From assembly GCA_009731375.1 (NCBI GenBank), contig BJOX01000188.1:751803-785986 (forward strand): DNA of 34,184 nt, in the 5' to 3' direction. Below, in pieces: positions 25,615 to 33,604 of this stretch; the first letter of the stretch is position 1, and every line of letters starts with the position of its first letter. The position numbers and the translations under genes are program-made. Below the pieces are notes generated by a model, which was given only the letters and a program-made list of their open reading frames with translations, was not told the origin of the DNA and made no database searches. The stretch is from Paulinella micropora (Eukaryota > Cercozoa > Imbricatea > Euglyphida).

Positions 25615-27733
25615 ATGCCCATCCTAAGAGGAAGAGAGGCGGATATCGCGATGGGCATGGCACACAGTAAGAGGGCCAAGCTCGTACACGCCAATGACCG
25701 CGACGCCAAGACCGGCGCCGCGGTCGTGGTTGCCCCGCAGCATGTCGTCAAGATGCCCACGCGCCCCGTCTGGACGCAGACTATCATGACGCCCAAGCCC
25801 AACACCGCCGCGCTTGATAACACCGCCTACTTCTCGTTCATCCTCGATAACAAGTCCCCGGGAGCCATGCAGGACGCCACCCTTCGCTTCGAGATCAAGT
25901 TTGCGGCCAGCAGCACGCCGACCGACTCCCGTGTCCTGCCAGTGCCCCTTTGGTTCGATCGTATCGAAATCTACGAAAGGGCCAGCGGGCAAGAGCTGGC
26001 TAGATACTACGGTGATGTCTTGCACTTGCTGTTGAACACCCTGAGCCAAGAGGCGTTGGCGAGCATCAACGACATGTTCAACCAGAACAAGTACGGCCGC
26101 CTGAGCTCGCGCGTGTGGCGCAGCGGCGATGTCCAGTGGTTCTACCTTCCTATTGTTTACTTGTTGATCAACGGCCTCGACCTCGATTTGAGCCACATGA
26201 GGGGAGACCTGGAGGTCCGCTTCTACCTGCGCGGCTCGATCTTCGTCGAGGACCAGACGGCGCTGACCGTCCCTTGTACCGCGACGCTGGAGGAAGTGCG
26301 TCTGATCTCCTCGTCCACGATCATGCCCAACGGTCTGCTGGTGGGCAAGCANNNNNNNNNNTTGCTGTCGGTCGCAGCCGGTGGACCAGGCGCCGGTCGG
26401 CAAGGGCTCATAGCGCACGGGGCGCACGAACTCGGCGACGAGGCCGACGAGGTCGCTGGGCAGATGCCGGTCTAACAACCGCAGCGCCAAGTGCTCCGCT
26501 GCCACCGCGCGAAGGACCTGCCGGGCCACCGGCTGCACCAGGACGGCCAGGTCGAGGAACGAGCACGACACAAAGGGAGCGGGCACACAGAAGACCTGGC
26601 CGCTGCCCTCATGCACGACGAGCTGGCTGTTGCGCGCGGTCACCGGAACACAGCTCGCCAGCAGTTCGGGTATCGTCGGCGCGATGTCGTTGAACGCGGG
26701 GCTCTTGCACCTGTGGTCGATCAAGGAGTCCACGACCCGTCGCTCGGCCTCTGTCATCATCGAAGTCATTCCGGTTCCAGCTTTTATGAACGTGACAAGG
26801 CCGCGCCCGCGGATTTTTTTGAATTCGGGTCCCGGCCGGACCATTTGAATTGTCTCCATTCAAAAGGCAGTGCAGAAAATTAATCATCTGTCGCCCTTTT
26901 GTTACCAAAGAACAAAGGCAAAAAGATGTCTTCCAACTGCGCGACTTGCGGCCACGCCACCACTGCTCCCGTAAAGGAAAAGAAGCACAGAGCGCCATCC
27001 GCGTATAACCAGGTAACACAGTCACGGGACGTTATTTTTGCTAGAAATCGTGCTTTTCGTTGCTGTTAGTTCTTCAAGGACCAGATGGCCACGCCCGAGG
27101 TCAAGGCGATGCAACATAAGGAGCGCATGGCGTACATCAGCTCGAAATGGAACCAACAGAAGGCGGCTGCTCCTGCTCCTTCTTCCGCTGCACCCCAGCC
27201 GGAACAGGTATCGGCAGCGAGCGAGGCACTCCCCGCTGGACGCCCTGTCCTCGTGCGTTCGATCTGACCAGCGCACAGAACGCGAGACCAAAGGCATCCG
27301 AGAGGTGCTCGTTTTCGCTGANNNNNNNNNNGTGACACTGCTGGTCGCGGACATCGACGCCAACGGGGGCTACACCGGTGCAGCGGTCGGTTCCAGCCAG
27401 TGGCACTACCAGTTCAGTGGCGCGGCGTGGACCAGTATCAACACCAAGCTGGCCACCAACTCGTACCTCAAGAGCAAGGGCATCAAGATTTCGCTGGCCC
27501 AGGCAGGCTCGGCCGAGTTCACCAACAACAATATTACCGCGACCTTCACGGACCTCAACGACCAGCCCTTGATCTGCGACAAGGACGACCTGCTCCGGTT
27601 CACGGTCTCGCTGGTCGACACTTCGCTGGCAGCGGCCGACCAATTGGTCAAGGATTTTGTACCCAAGACCTACGTGCGCGGCAAGCGCGGGTTCCGCTCG
27701 GGCGTGTATGATGTCTGCATCTACTCCGCCTAA
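25615..27733 (+). CDS. Major capsid protein (double jelly roll), interrupted by a misassembled insert
   Basis: The N-terminal part (25615-26351, about 245 residues) reads like the first jelly roll of a nucleocytoplasmic-virus capsid protein: TAYFSFILDNKSPGAMQDAT, the DRIEIYERASGQELARYYGD strand pair with its typical nucleoprotein-loop helix, and the MRGDLEVRFYL strand. A gap (26352-26361), a 960-base copy of another region (26362-27321) and a second gap (27322-27331) follow. The C-terminal part (27332-27733, about 133 residues) resumes with typical strands (QWHYQFSG, DDLLRFTVSLVDTS) and ends GVYDVCIYSA. The parts are in different phases, and the expected length of 430-600 suggests 50-200 central residues are absent. 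The same frame stays open for 18 codons after the TAA (27731-27733). The alternative ATG 25657 is possible. Confidence 0.8.
26352..26361. other. Assembly gap inside the MCP
   Basis: Ten N mark the left boundary of a misplaced copy. MCP coding stops here. Confidence 0.95.
26362..27321 (+). repeat. 960-base copy of 28173-29132 placed inside the MCP
   Basis: The segment repeats 28173-29132 at offset 1811. I see one base difference (A at 26886, C at 28697). It holds truncated or whole copies of three neighbouring genes: the start of the minus-strand gene of 27819-28670 (26859 downwards), the complete intron-containing YABBY-like gene, and the last part of RuvC. N runs bound it on both sides and it splits an essential capsid gene, so it is most likely a scaffolding error. 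Confidence 0.9.
26926..27267 (+). CDS. Copy of the YABBY/HMG-like gene with intron (inside the duplicated segment)
   Basis: Identical to 28737-29078, including the candidate intron, here at 27013-27069. It is listed because a reader will find it, but it is probably an assembly copy and not a second gene. See the entry at 28737. Confidence 0.4.
27322..27331. other. Assembly gap inside the MCP (right boundary)
   Basis: Ten N end the misplaced copy. MCP C-terminal coding resumes at 27332. Confidence 0.95.
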
Positions 27734-27818
27734 TTCCGTCACCTGCACGAGGGCAACGGGCGCCTGGAGGCCGTGGCGGTTCACAACTAAAACAAGTATT
27801 TTTTTCTAAATTAAAAGG

Positions 27819-28670
27819 CTAAAGGAAAATGGAACCGCTCGTGGCCGCGATTCTCGCCGTTATTGTGATAGGGTTGGTCGGGTGCGCATGCATCCTGTAT
27901 TTTCCGGTTCGGTGTCCGGACGAAGAACAAGTGGCGCAAGCGTAAGACAGCGACTGTTTAATAAGGTTATCTACTTGGCCGAAAAACGCCCTCAAGCGCT
28001 CGTTTAGATTTTGTTCGGCGGCTGCCAGGTAGCGCTGCCGCCGAGAGGCGACCGCCTGCGCCAGCTGGGGCACGAACGGGCCGGCGCTAGGGTACGGTTC
28101 GAAAAACCGCTCGGCCAGCCCCAAGCCCCCGAGGTCTAATAAAGGCAGCTGGATGTTGAAGAACAAGCTCTGTTGCTGTCGGTCGCAGCCGGTGGACCAG
28201 GCGCCGGTCGGCAAGGGCTCATAGCGCACGGGGCGCACGAACTCGGCGACGAGGCCGACGAGGTCGCTGGGCAGATGCCGGTCTAACAACCGCAGCGCCA
28301 AGTGCTCCGCTGCCACCGCGCGAAGGACCTGCCGGGCCACCGGCTGCACCAGGACGGCCAGGTCGAGGAACGAGCACGACACAAAGGGAGCGGGCACACA
28401 GAAGACCTGGCCGCTGCCCTCATGCACGACGAGCTGGCTGTTGCGCGCGGTCACCGGAACACAGCTCGCCAGCAGTTCGGGTATCGTCGGCGCGATGTCG
28501 TTGAACGCGGGGCTCTTGCACCTGTGGTCGATCAAGGAGTCCACGACCCGTCGCTCGGCCTCTGTCATCATCGAAGTCATTCCGGTTCCAGCTTTTATGA
28601 ACGTGACAAGGCCGCGCCCGCGGATTTTTTTGAATTCGGGTCCCGGCCGGACCATTTGAATTGTCTCCAT
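27819..28670 (-). CDS. Unknown protein, F-box-like segment possible
   Basis: A 283-residue frame from ATG (complement of 28668-28670) to TAG at 27819-27821. There is a basic N-terminus (EFKKIRGRG) and a second Met cluster (MTSMMTEAERR), which may be the true start. Further on come a hydrophobic stretch (CSFLDLAVLVQPVARQVL) and then HLPSDLVGLVAEFVRPV near residue 135, loosely like the LP-x-DL-x-x-[IL]-[IVL] core of an F-box or an ankyrin/F-box C-terminal box. No other motif is seen. The last 42 codons are antisense to the membrane microprotein at 27829-27945 and may not be protein-coding; a frameshift could shorten the gene. It is divergent from the YABBY-like gene. Confidence 0.55.
   Translation of the reverse strand: METIQMVRPGPEFKKIRGRGLVTFIKAGTGMTSMMTEAERRVVDSLIDHRCKSPAFNDIAPTIPELLASCVPVTARNSQLVVHEGSGQVFCVPAPFVSCSFLDLAVLVQPVARQVLRAVAAEHLALRLLDRHLPSDLVGLVAEFVRPVRYEPLPTGAWSTGCDRQQQSLFFNIQLPLLDLGGLGLAERFFEPYPSAGPFVPQLAQAVASRRQRYLAAAEQNLNERLRAFFGQVDNLIKQSLSYACATCSSSGHRTGKYRMHAHPTNPITITARIAATSGSIFL
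27829..27945 (+). CDS. 38-residue single-pass membrane microprotein
   Basis: ATG 27829 to TAA 27943-27945. The sequence is almost one hydrophobic helix (AAILAVIVIGLVGCACILYF) followed by a short acidic tail (RCPDEEQVAQA). The upstream strip is AT-rich (ATTTTTTTCTAAATTAAAAGG) and starts directly behind the MCP, resembling other small structural genes here. The opposite strand holds the long frame of 27819-28670, which fully covers it. Small membrane proteins next to capsid genes are common in this group, so I think it is real, but it is short. Confidence 0.5.
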   Translation: MEPLVAAILAVIVIGLVGCACILYFPVRCPDEEQVAQA

Positions 28671-28736
28671 TCAAAAGGCAGTGCAGAAAATTAATCCTCT
28701 GTCGCCCTTTTGTTACCAAAGAACAAAGGCAAAAAG

Positions 28737-29078
28737 ATGTCTTCCAACTGCGCGACTTGCGGCCACGCCACCACTGCTCCCGTAAAGGAAAAGAAGCACA
28801 GAGCGCCATCCGCGTATAACCAGGTAACACAGTCACGGGACGTTATTTTTGCTAGAAATCGTGCTTTTCGTTGCTGTTAGTTCTTCAAGGACCAGATGGC
28901 CACGCCCGAGGTCAAGGCGATGCAACATAAGGAGCGCATGGCGTACATCAGCTCGAAATGGAACCAACAGAAGGCGGCTGCTCCTGCTCCTTCTTCCGCT
29001 GCACCCCAGCCGGAACAGGTATCGGCAGCGAGCGAGGCACTCCCCGCTGGACGCCCTGTCCTCGTGCGTTCGATCTGA
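28737..29078 (+). CDS. YABBY/HMG-like DNA-binding protein, two exons
   Basis: Exon 1 is 28737-28823 and exon 2 is 28881-29078, together 94 residues. Exon 1 has a C-x2-C pair (NCATCGH) and a basic linker, then RAPSAYNQ. Exon 2 continues with FFKDQM and ERMAYISSKWNQQK. PSAYN-F-K followed by a W-containing helix is the pattern of the YABBY domain (an HMG-box-like DNA-binding fold known from plants and from giant viruses). The halves of the domain only come together when the 57 bases between are removed. The C-terminal tail is Ala/Pro-rich. The last 131 bases are antisense to the RuvC C-terminus. A regulatory or chromatin role is likely. An identical copy at 26926 lies in a misassembled segment. 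Confidence 0.65.
28824..28880 (+). other. Candidate spliceosomal intron, 57 bases
   Basis: The segment begins GTAACA after CAG and ends in TTGCTGTTAG, preceded by pyrimidine-rich TGCTTTTCG. Read without splicing, its nineteenth codon is TAG, so translation would stop exactly at the 3' end of the intron. Splicing joins two halves of a recognisable domain in frame. Confidence 0.65.
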
Positions 29079-29589
29079 CCAGCGCACAGAACGCGAGACC
29101 AAAGGCATCCGAGAGGTGCTCGTTTTCGCTGAGGCATTCAGTCTCGCCAGTGACGTTGAACGATTCTATTAAATTCTGTGCCAGAACCCTGGACTGTAAC
29201 TTGAATTTGCCCTTGATCCGTCCGGACATGGCCGGTGTCAATGAGAAGAAGCACGAGAACTTGAAACTAGAGGCATAATAGAGTAGCTCCTTGGCACCGA
29301 GGCCGAGCATAGTTGCACCGGCCGCCGCTTGGATAAGCAGATTTGACGGGTTTGTGTTTGCTCTCCCAAAATTTTGGTCCTCGACAACGCAGACGTCAGC
29401 GTTGTGCACTTCCTCAATTGCGTTCAGGCATGCAAACAGGGACTTGGTCTTGAAGCTGTCGATGTCCTGTCTGGCGATGTCTAAAACGCTGGCATACGTG
29501 ACGGTGATAGCGTTGGTGCTGTTGTCCTTTGTGAGCACAACCACGCCAAGATTTCTCAGTCCCGGGTCGATTGACACCACTTTTTTCAT
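28948..29589 (-). CDS. RuvC-type Holliday junction resolvase
   Basis: A 213-residue protein from ATG (complement of 29587-29589). The RNase H-fold acidic residues are visible: D8 in SIDPGLRNLGV, E70 in VCVVEDQNFGR, and D161 in EHLSDAFGLAFCAL, with a preceding basic segment (GRIKGKFKLQSRV). This is the pattern of the poxvirus A22/giant-virus RuvC family that cleaves four-way junctions before packaging. The catalytic core ends at about residue 170. The remaining 43 codons are antisense to exon 2 of the YABBY-like gene, so the tail (QRKKEQEQPPS) may be dispensable or the overlap real. It lies just downstream of the phage-like structural gene on the same strand, 51 bases away. Confidence 0.9.
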   Translation of the reverse strand: MKKVVSIDPGLRNLGVVVLTKDNSTNAITVTYASVLDIARQDIDSFKTKSLFACLNAIEEVHNADVCVVEDQNFGRANTNPSNLLIQAAAGATMLGLGAKELLYYASSFKFSCFFSLTPAMSGRIKGKFKLQSRVLAQNLIESFNVTGETECLSENEHLSDAFGLAFCALVRSNARGQGVQRGVPRSLPIPVPAGVQRKKEQEQPPSVGSISS

Positions 29590-29640
29590 TTTCGCTTATC
29601 TTCCTTTGTTTTAATACAAGGCGAACTTTCTTTTTTTTGT

Positions 29641-30826
29641 TCACACGTCCTCATACCAAGACAAGCTGACGTACACGTCGGCACTGCCTGTAGTGGTCGA
29701 GGCGGCCAGACACAACACTTCTCCGGGCCCAACGTTGATGTCCAGCTTGCTCAAGTCTAGCGAAGGGGGCTGACCCGGTCGAGGACACGACGCACGCCGC
29801 GGCCGCATTGTGCCACCACTGACGTTCACCAAGCTCGTGCTGTACTCAGTGTTAGAAGCGGCCGAGTCGTGGTTCGCGTAGGTCGGCGCGCTGCCAAACG
29901 TGGCCTGGGTCAGCACGCGCAGGGTCACTGGTTTCGTACCGCTTACGACGGGCGACCGTCAGCAGCAGCGGGTACAGCACGTCGTTATTGGCCAGGGCCC
30001 CAATCAAGGTCTTGTTGCGGATGGTCAGCACGTTCTGTTCGGTGGCGCCGATGGTCTGCATGGTGGGACGAGCAAAGGTCAGGCCAAGCTGTCGTACAAA
30101 GCCCTCGACAAAGACACCGACCGAGGCGCTGCGCAGCTGGGCGCTCGCGCCAATCGTCTGCAGACGGAAAGGCAGCGAAGCGTTCGACAGCGACGGCAGG
30201 GTGTTGGCGCCCGCGTAGCGTATGCGGTGCACAGGCACGAGGGCGCCGTCCAGCTGCCGCTCGGTCGAGAAGACGATGGCGCCAAAGCCCAAGTATTGGA
30301 ATTTGACTTCGAAGATATTGCCCTTTGACCAGTCCTTGCGATCCAAGCTGTCACTGCCGAGACAGGTATCCAGGTTCCAGTTCTTTTGGTCGATGTACGT
30401 GTCCACGCCCGCGTTGCGGTGCAGGATGCGCAGCCGGTTGGACTGTGTCTGGTCCTGCACAAAGAAGAACCCGTTGGAGTCGTCGCCGATGCCCGCCAGC
30501 GCCGAGTTGGCTGCATTCGCCGCCGCGGGAAAGATGGCAGTGAAGCGGCAGACCAGCCCTTGCCCCGCGCGGTACTTGCAGCGCCTGAGGCTCTGGGCCT
30601 GGGCCGTGCCGCTCAGCGACACCAGGCCGTTGGCGCAGGCCACCGAGCCAGAGGTAGCGAACTTGCGCGGGTTGAGCGAGCCGGCGTAAGGGAAAGCCTC
30701 CTGCAAGAGCGGCGTAGGGTACGCGACCTTGTGCTCTCCAAAGGCCGTGGTCATGGAGGGCAACGGCTTGGTCTCGATGGTGTCCTCCAGCCGCAGCCGT
30801 TTCGTGCCGCCGAGCGTCAGCGACAT
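29641..30826 (-). CDS. Phage-like virion structural protein (frameshift near 29940)
   Basis: About 395 residues from ATG (complement of 30824-30826) to TGA (29641-29643). The central part (GDDSNGFFFVQDQ, YIDQKNWNLDTCLG, FEVKFQYLGFGAIVFST) follows a pattern I know from structural proteins of tailed phages: a GxxNGxFF turn, a D/N-W-N-x-D segment, then a FxWLGxGxxxF strand. That makes a jelly-roll or fibre-like virion protein likely. Near 29935-29945 the frame shifts by one base: the first frame turns Arg-rich, while the other carries VNVSGGTMRP, LDINVGPGEVLCLAAS and VYVSLSWYED to the end. The family match is from memory of patterns, not a search. Confidence 0.6.
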
Positions 30827-30882
30827 TTTTTTATTCTGTTAGTAGTTAGTGACCAGGAAAATAAGTTTTTTTGGTACAAACA

Positions 30883-31707
30883 ATGAGCTCCCTGCGCAAC
30901 ATTAGCAAAATGAACCTGCTGGTCAGGAGCAAGGACCGGGACAGGGTACAGGGAGTGGGCGATTCAGCAGAGTTCCGGCTGCCCTTGTCGGAGGCTATCG
31001 AGGGCCGGTACAAGCTCATTTGGGCCACGGTGCCCAACGCGCTATACAACGTGAATTCGAAAAACAACAAGTTGTACCTAACCAGCACGGCCACGGGCGA
31101 CGTGACCATTACGATCCCATCGCAGAATTACACTGGTGAGACCCTGGCGGACGCGCTGCAGAGTTTGCTGATCAACGAAGGGTACGTGCAGCCCGGGCAG
31201 ACGATCGGCATCACGTACCTCGATACCCACCTCAAGCTGCAGTTTACGTTGAGCGCCGGCGCCGAGTTCACGATCTACTGCAGGCAATCCAATACGGACA
31301 GCGCGCACGCGGTGCTCGGCTTCGAGACTTCGGCACAGGACGCGGTGTCTCCGCTGACTCCGGGGCAGACCAGGGTCTTGCCCAGCGTGGTGGCGCTGGG
31401 CCTGCCGACTAGCCTTGGCATCCGGATCAAGGAGTGCTCAAGTTTGGCCTACTCGGTCGGCGGCTTCTACGAAGTGTGGAACGGCAGCAGCGTCACGCGC
31501 GGCACCAAGGATCACTCGGCCAGCCTGATCATTCCGTTCTTGGCCTCGAGCGGTGGCTACCAGTCTAGCGCCCAGGACAGGCACGACCAGTACGTCTACT
31601 TTCCTAGCCCGGTCAAGTATCTCAACATCCAGGTCGTGTCGCCGGACACGCGCGACAAGGTCGACCTCAACGGAGCAGACTGGGAAATGCTGCTGAGCAA
31701 GGCGTGA
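30883..31707 (+). CDS. Minor virion structural protein (beta-rich, NCLDV/PLV type)
   Basis: A 274-residue protein from ATG 30883, divergent from the phage-like gene. The N-terminus has LLVRSKDRDR, then FRLPLSEAIEGRYKLIWATV, PNALYNVNSKNNKLYLTS and a YTGETLADALQSLL segment. This order (S-x-DRD, IPNTxYNVxxxNN, YTxxxLxxxL) is typical of a virion protein widespread in nucleocytoplasmic and polinton-like viruses. The C-terminal half is a second beta domain (PSPVKYLNIQVVSP). It may be a penton, fibre or minor capsid component. GTTTTTTTGGTACAAACA precedes the start. Confidence 0.65.
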   Translation: MSSLRNISKMNLLVRSKDRDRVQGVGDSAEFRLPLSEAIEGRYKLIWATVPNALYNVNSKNNKLYLTSTATGDVTITIPSQNYTGETLADALQSLLINEGYVQPGQTIGITYLDTHLKLQFTLSAGAEFTIYCRQSNTDSAHAVLGFETSAQDAVSPLTPGQTRVLPSVVALGLPTSLGIRIKECSSLAYSVGGFYEVWNGSSVTRGTKDHSASLIIPFLASSGGYQSSAQDRHDQYVYFPSPVKYLNIQVVSPDTRDKVDLNGADWEMLLSKA

Positions 31708-31765
31708 AATTTTTTTTAATCTTCATGAGAAGAGAAGATATAGAGAAAGCGAGGTAAAAAGCGAT

Positions 31766-32041
31766 ATGTCCGGTCGTGCCCCCCGATCCGATATCAAACG
31801 TCGTGTAGCTAGTGCCAGAGCGGCTTACGGACGACCCAATCCCGGCCCGCGCAGGAGAGCACCAGCACCAGCGGCAGCGGCAGCAGCACCGCCGCCGGAC
31901 CCAGTCGAGCAGCACCACCACGACCCAGTCGAGTACACGCGCTACCTGCTGGCCCTGACCAAGAAGAAGAAGAACAGCCCCGGTGTGCCGGCCTTCAAGC
32001 CAAAAGCGGCCAGGCGAAAGAAGAAGAAGACGAAAATTTAA
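31766..32041 (+). CDS. Small basic Pro/Ala-rich protein
   Basis: A 91-residue protein from ATG 31766 to TAA 32039-32041. It is very basic at both ends (RSDIKRRVASARAAYGR; AARRKKKKTKI) with an Ala/Pro run in the middle and a near-repeat DPVEQHHHDPVEYT. The composition suggests a DNA-condensing or core protein, though no family can be named. The stop overlaps the ATTTAAAT element of the next gene. Confidence 0.55.
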   Translation: MSGRAPRSDIKRRVASARAAYGRPNPGPRRRAPAPAAAAAAPPPDPVEQHHHDPVEYTRYLLALTKKKKNSPGVPAFKPKAARRKKKKTKI

Positions 32042-32068
32042 ATCTTGTCGCAAACTTTCTTTTAACAG
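32036..32068 (+). promoter_or_regulatory. ATTTAAAT plus ATCTTGTCG promoter-like strip
   Basis: ATTTAAAT (32036-32043) is followed by CTTGTCGC and TTTCTTTTAACAG before ATG 32069, combining features of both promoter classes noted here. Confidence 0.35.
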
Positions 32069-32731
32069 ATGGACGAGAAAGTCGTGATACCGCGGGAGGA
32101 CTCGCATGACTCGGATGACTCGGACGTAAAGCGAGAGGAAGAAAAGTGGTCCTCGCGCCACGAGTCTTATTTTGCCAGCGTGGTGGACGAATGCGCGCTG
32201 CACGCGCGCCTCAACAACTCGGCCGGCTATTTTTACTACAACAAGTTCCTGATCTTCGGGCTGCTGGCTACTATCGTGCCGGCGATCTGCTCCGTTATCG
32301 TCGGCAATTTCGGCTTCAAGGCGTGCGGAGCGGGCCGGGCCGGCTACGACTGGGTCAGTGTGACCTGCCTGATCCTGGTGGCCATCATCTCCGGCATCAA
32401 CAGCTTTTTCAACTTTGGCCAAAAAGCGGAGCGCCACTTCTCCTGCGAGATCCTGTTCGAGATGGTCAAGAACGAACTGTCAGTCGAAATGGCCAAGAAG
32501 AGGCGCTTTAGGTTAGCGGCGGACGTGCTGCTGGTCAAGATTACCATGGCCCTGGAGAAAGTGCGCTCGAACGAGCAGGTCATACCTGGCCCGGTGCTGT
32601 GGGCGCACCGCCTGGACCGCGAGAAGCTGGCCAACGCGCGTGCGCAGATGGTCACGAGCGGTGACCCTGTTAGGATCCACCACAGCACGCCCGTGACGCT
32701 GGGCAGGCACTTGATCCCGATGCCTACATGA
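32069..32731 (+). CDS. Two-TM protein, SLATT-like
   Basis: A 220-residue protein from ATG 32069 to TGA 32729-32731. The acidic N-terminus (SHDSDDSDVKREEE) is followed by two hydrophobic segments at about 58-82 (FLIFGLLATIVPAICSVIV) and 94-113 (VSVTCLILVAIISGINSFF), then FGQKAERH (116-123) and an amphipathic helical region. Two closely spaced helices followed by a kaerH-type segment recall SLATT-domain proteins, which are membrane effectors in bacterial systems and recur in large viruses. The function in a virus is unknown. The C-terminal part (32446 onwards) is repeated at the window end. Confidence 0.6.
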   Translation: MDEKVVIPREDSHDSDDSDVKREEEKWSSRHESYFASVVDECALHARLNNSAGYFYYNKFLIFGLLATIVPAICSVIVGNFGFKACGAGRAGYDWVSVTCLILVAIISGINSFFNFGQKAERHFSCEILFEMVKNELSVEMAKKRRFRLAADVLLVKITMALEKVRSNEQVIPGPVLWAHRLDREKLANARAQMVTSGDPVRIHHSTPVTLGRHLIPMPT

Positions 32732-33071
32732 CCGTGCAGATCTTGGGACACAGCTCGCAGCAGTTGGTAGCGAGGGCGGCCTTCACGAGCTCCCAGATAA
32801 CATCAACCACTGGCGGGATGAGCTTGTCCACGTTATCGTCAGGACACAAGTCCACGAGCACGGCAACGAGGATCTGCTTCTTCTCCTCGCCGGTGTGGTT
32901 AGTGTAGAGAGCAAGGTACTTGACCCCGTGAACAATTAACGCTGGCACTGACTGCCAGCTGAAATCGCTGTATGTGCGCTTGAGCTCGAGTGCAAGCTCG
33001 TGCGAGGTTACGGTGATGGACTCTGGCGACGAGGGCATCAGCCGTTGTTCGGTCTTACGTCTTTGCAACAT
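32724..33071 (-). CDS. Small conserved-type viral protein, unknown
   Basis: A 115-residue protein from ATG (complement of 33069-33071), ending 8 bases inside the convergent two-TM gene. A core TGEEKKQILVAVLVDL then DKLIPPVVDVIWELVKAAL matches a pattern I have seen in small proteins of large algal viruses (a KK-x-hydrophobic helix followed by IP-x-hydrophobic-D-x-[IV]), whose role is not known. Four cysteines lie near the C-terminus (CCELCPKIC) and may bind metal. A second copy is at 33597-33944. Confidence 0.55.
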   Translation of the reverse strand: MLQRRKTEQRLMPSSPESITVTSHELALELKRTYSDFSWQSVPALIVHGVKYLALYTNHTGEEKKQILVAVLVDLCPDDNVDKLIPPVVDVIWELVKAALATNCCELCPKICTVM

Positions 33072-33186
33072 GTTCTTTGTTTTTGTTTTGCGCTATAAGA
33101 AAAAAAATATATCCTCTTTCCCCTTTGCTATTAAAAGGAGAGTGAATGGCCTTGTTGAAACTAGACAACCGGCAGTTGAACGAACT

Positions 33187-33308
33187 ATGGACACCGAAGA
33201 AAAACTGCTCGTGCCGGAAGCATCGCGGTTTTGTCTCTTTCCCATCAGGCGTCCGGACCTGTATTCATTCTATGAAGCTTCCCTGCGCTCGTTCTGGACG
33301 GCAGACGA
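33187..33308 (+). CDS. Ribonucleoside-diphosphate reductase small subunit, first copy, partial
   Basis: ATG 33187 begins a frame with LLVPEASRF, LFPIRRPDLY and FWTADE, the conserved start of class I reductase small subunits (the ...RF-x-LFPI... and ...SFWTxxE segments). Only about 40 residues precede the gap at 33309; the metal ligands and radical tyrosine lie beyond. It pairs with the large subunit at 6309-8607. The region upstream is AT-rich with TATAAGAAAAAAAATATATCC. Confidence 0.75.
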
Positions 33309-33318
33309 NNNNNNNNNN
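33309..33318. other. Assembly gap in the reductase small subunit
   Basis: Ten N join the first reductase fragment to a copy of earlier sequence, so the join is false. Confidence 0.95.
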
Positions 33319-33604
33319 CGAGATCCTGTTCGAGATGGTCAAGAACGAACTGTCAATCGAAATGGCCAAGAAGAGGCGCTTTAGGTTAGCGGCGGACGTG
33401 CTGCTGGTCAAGATTACCATGGCCCTGGAGAAAGTGCGCTCGAACGAGCAGGTCATACCTGGCCCGGTGCTGTGGGCGCACCGCCTGGACCGCGAGAAGC
33501 TGGCCAACGCGCGTGCGCAGATGGTCACGAGCGGTGACCCTGTTAGGATCCACCACAGCACGCCCGTGACGCTGGGCAGGCACTTGATCCCGATGCCTAC
33601 ATGA
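33319..33604 (+). pseudogene. C-terminal fragment copy of the two-TM SLATT-like gene
   Basis: Repeats the part of 32069-32731 from codon 127 on. There is no start or membrane segment, and it is cut by the gap. One base difference changes Val to Ile. It is probably an assembly copy. Confidence 0.6.

Noticed and set aside
26362-27321. True gene duplication of the YABBY/RuvC region
   Set aside because: N runs at both borders, near-exact identity, truncated genes at both edges and insertion into the capsid gene fit a scaffolding error better.
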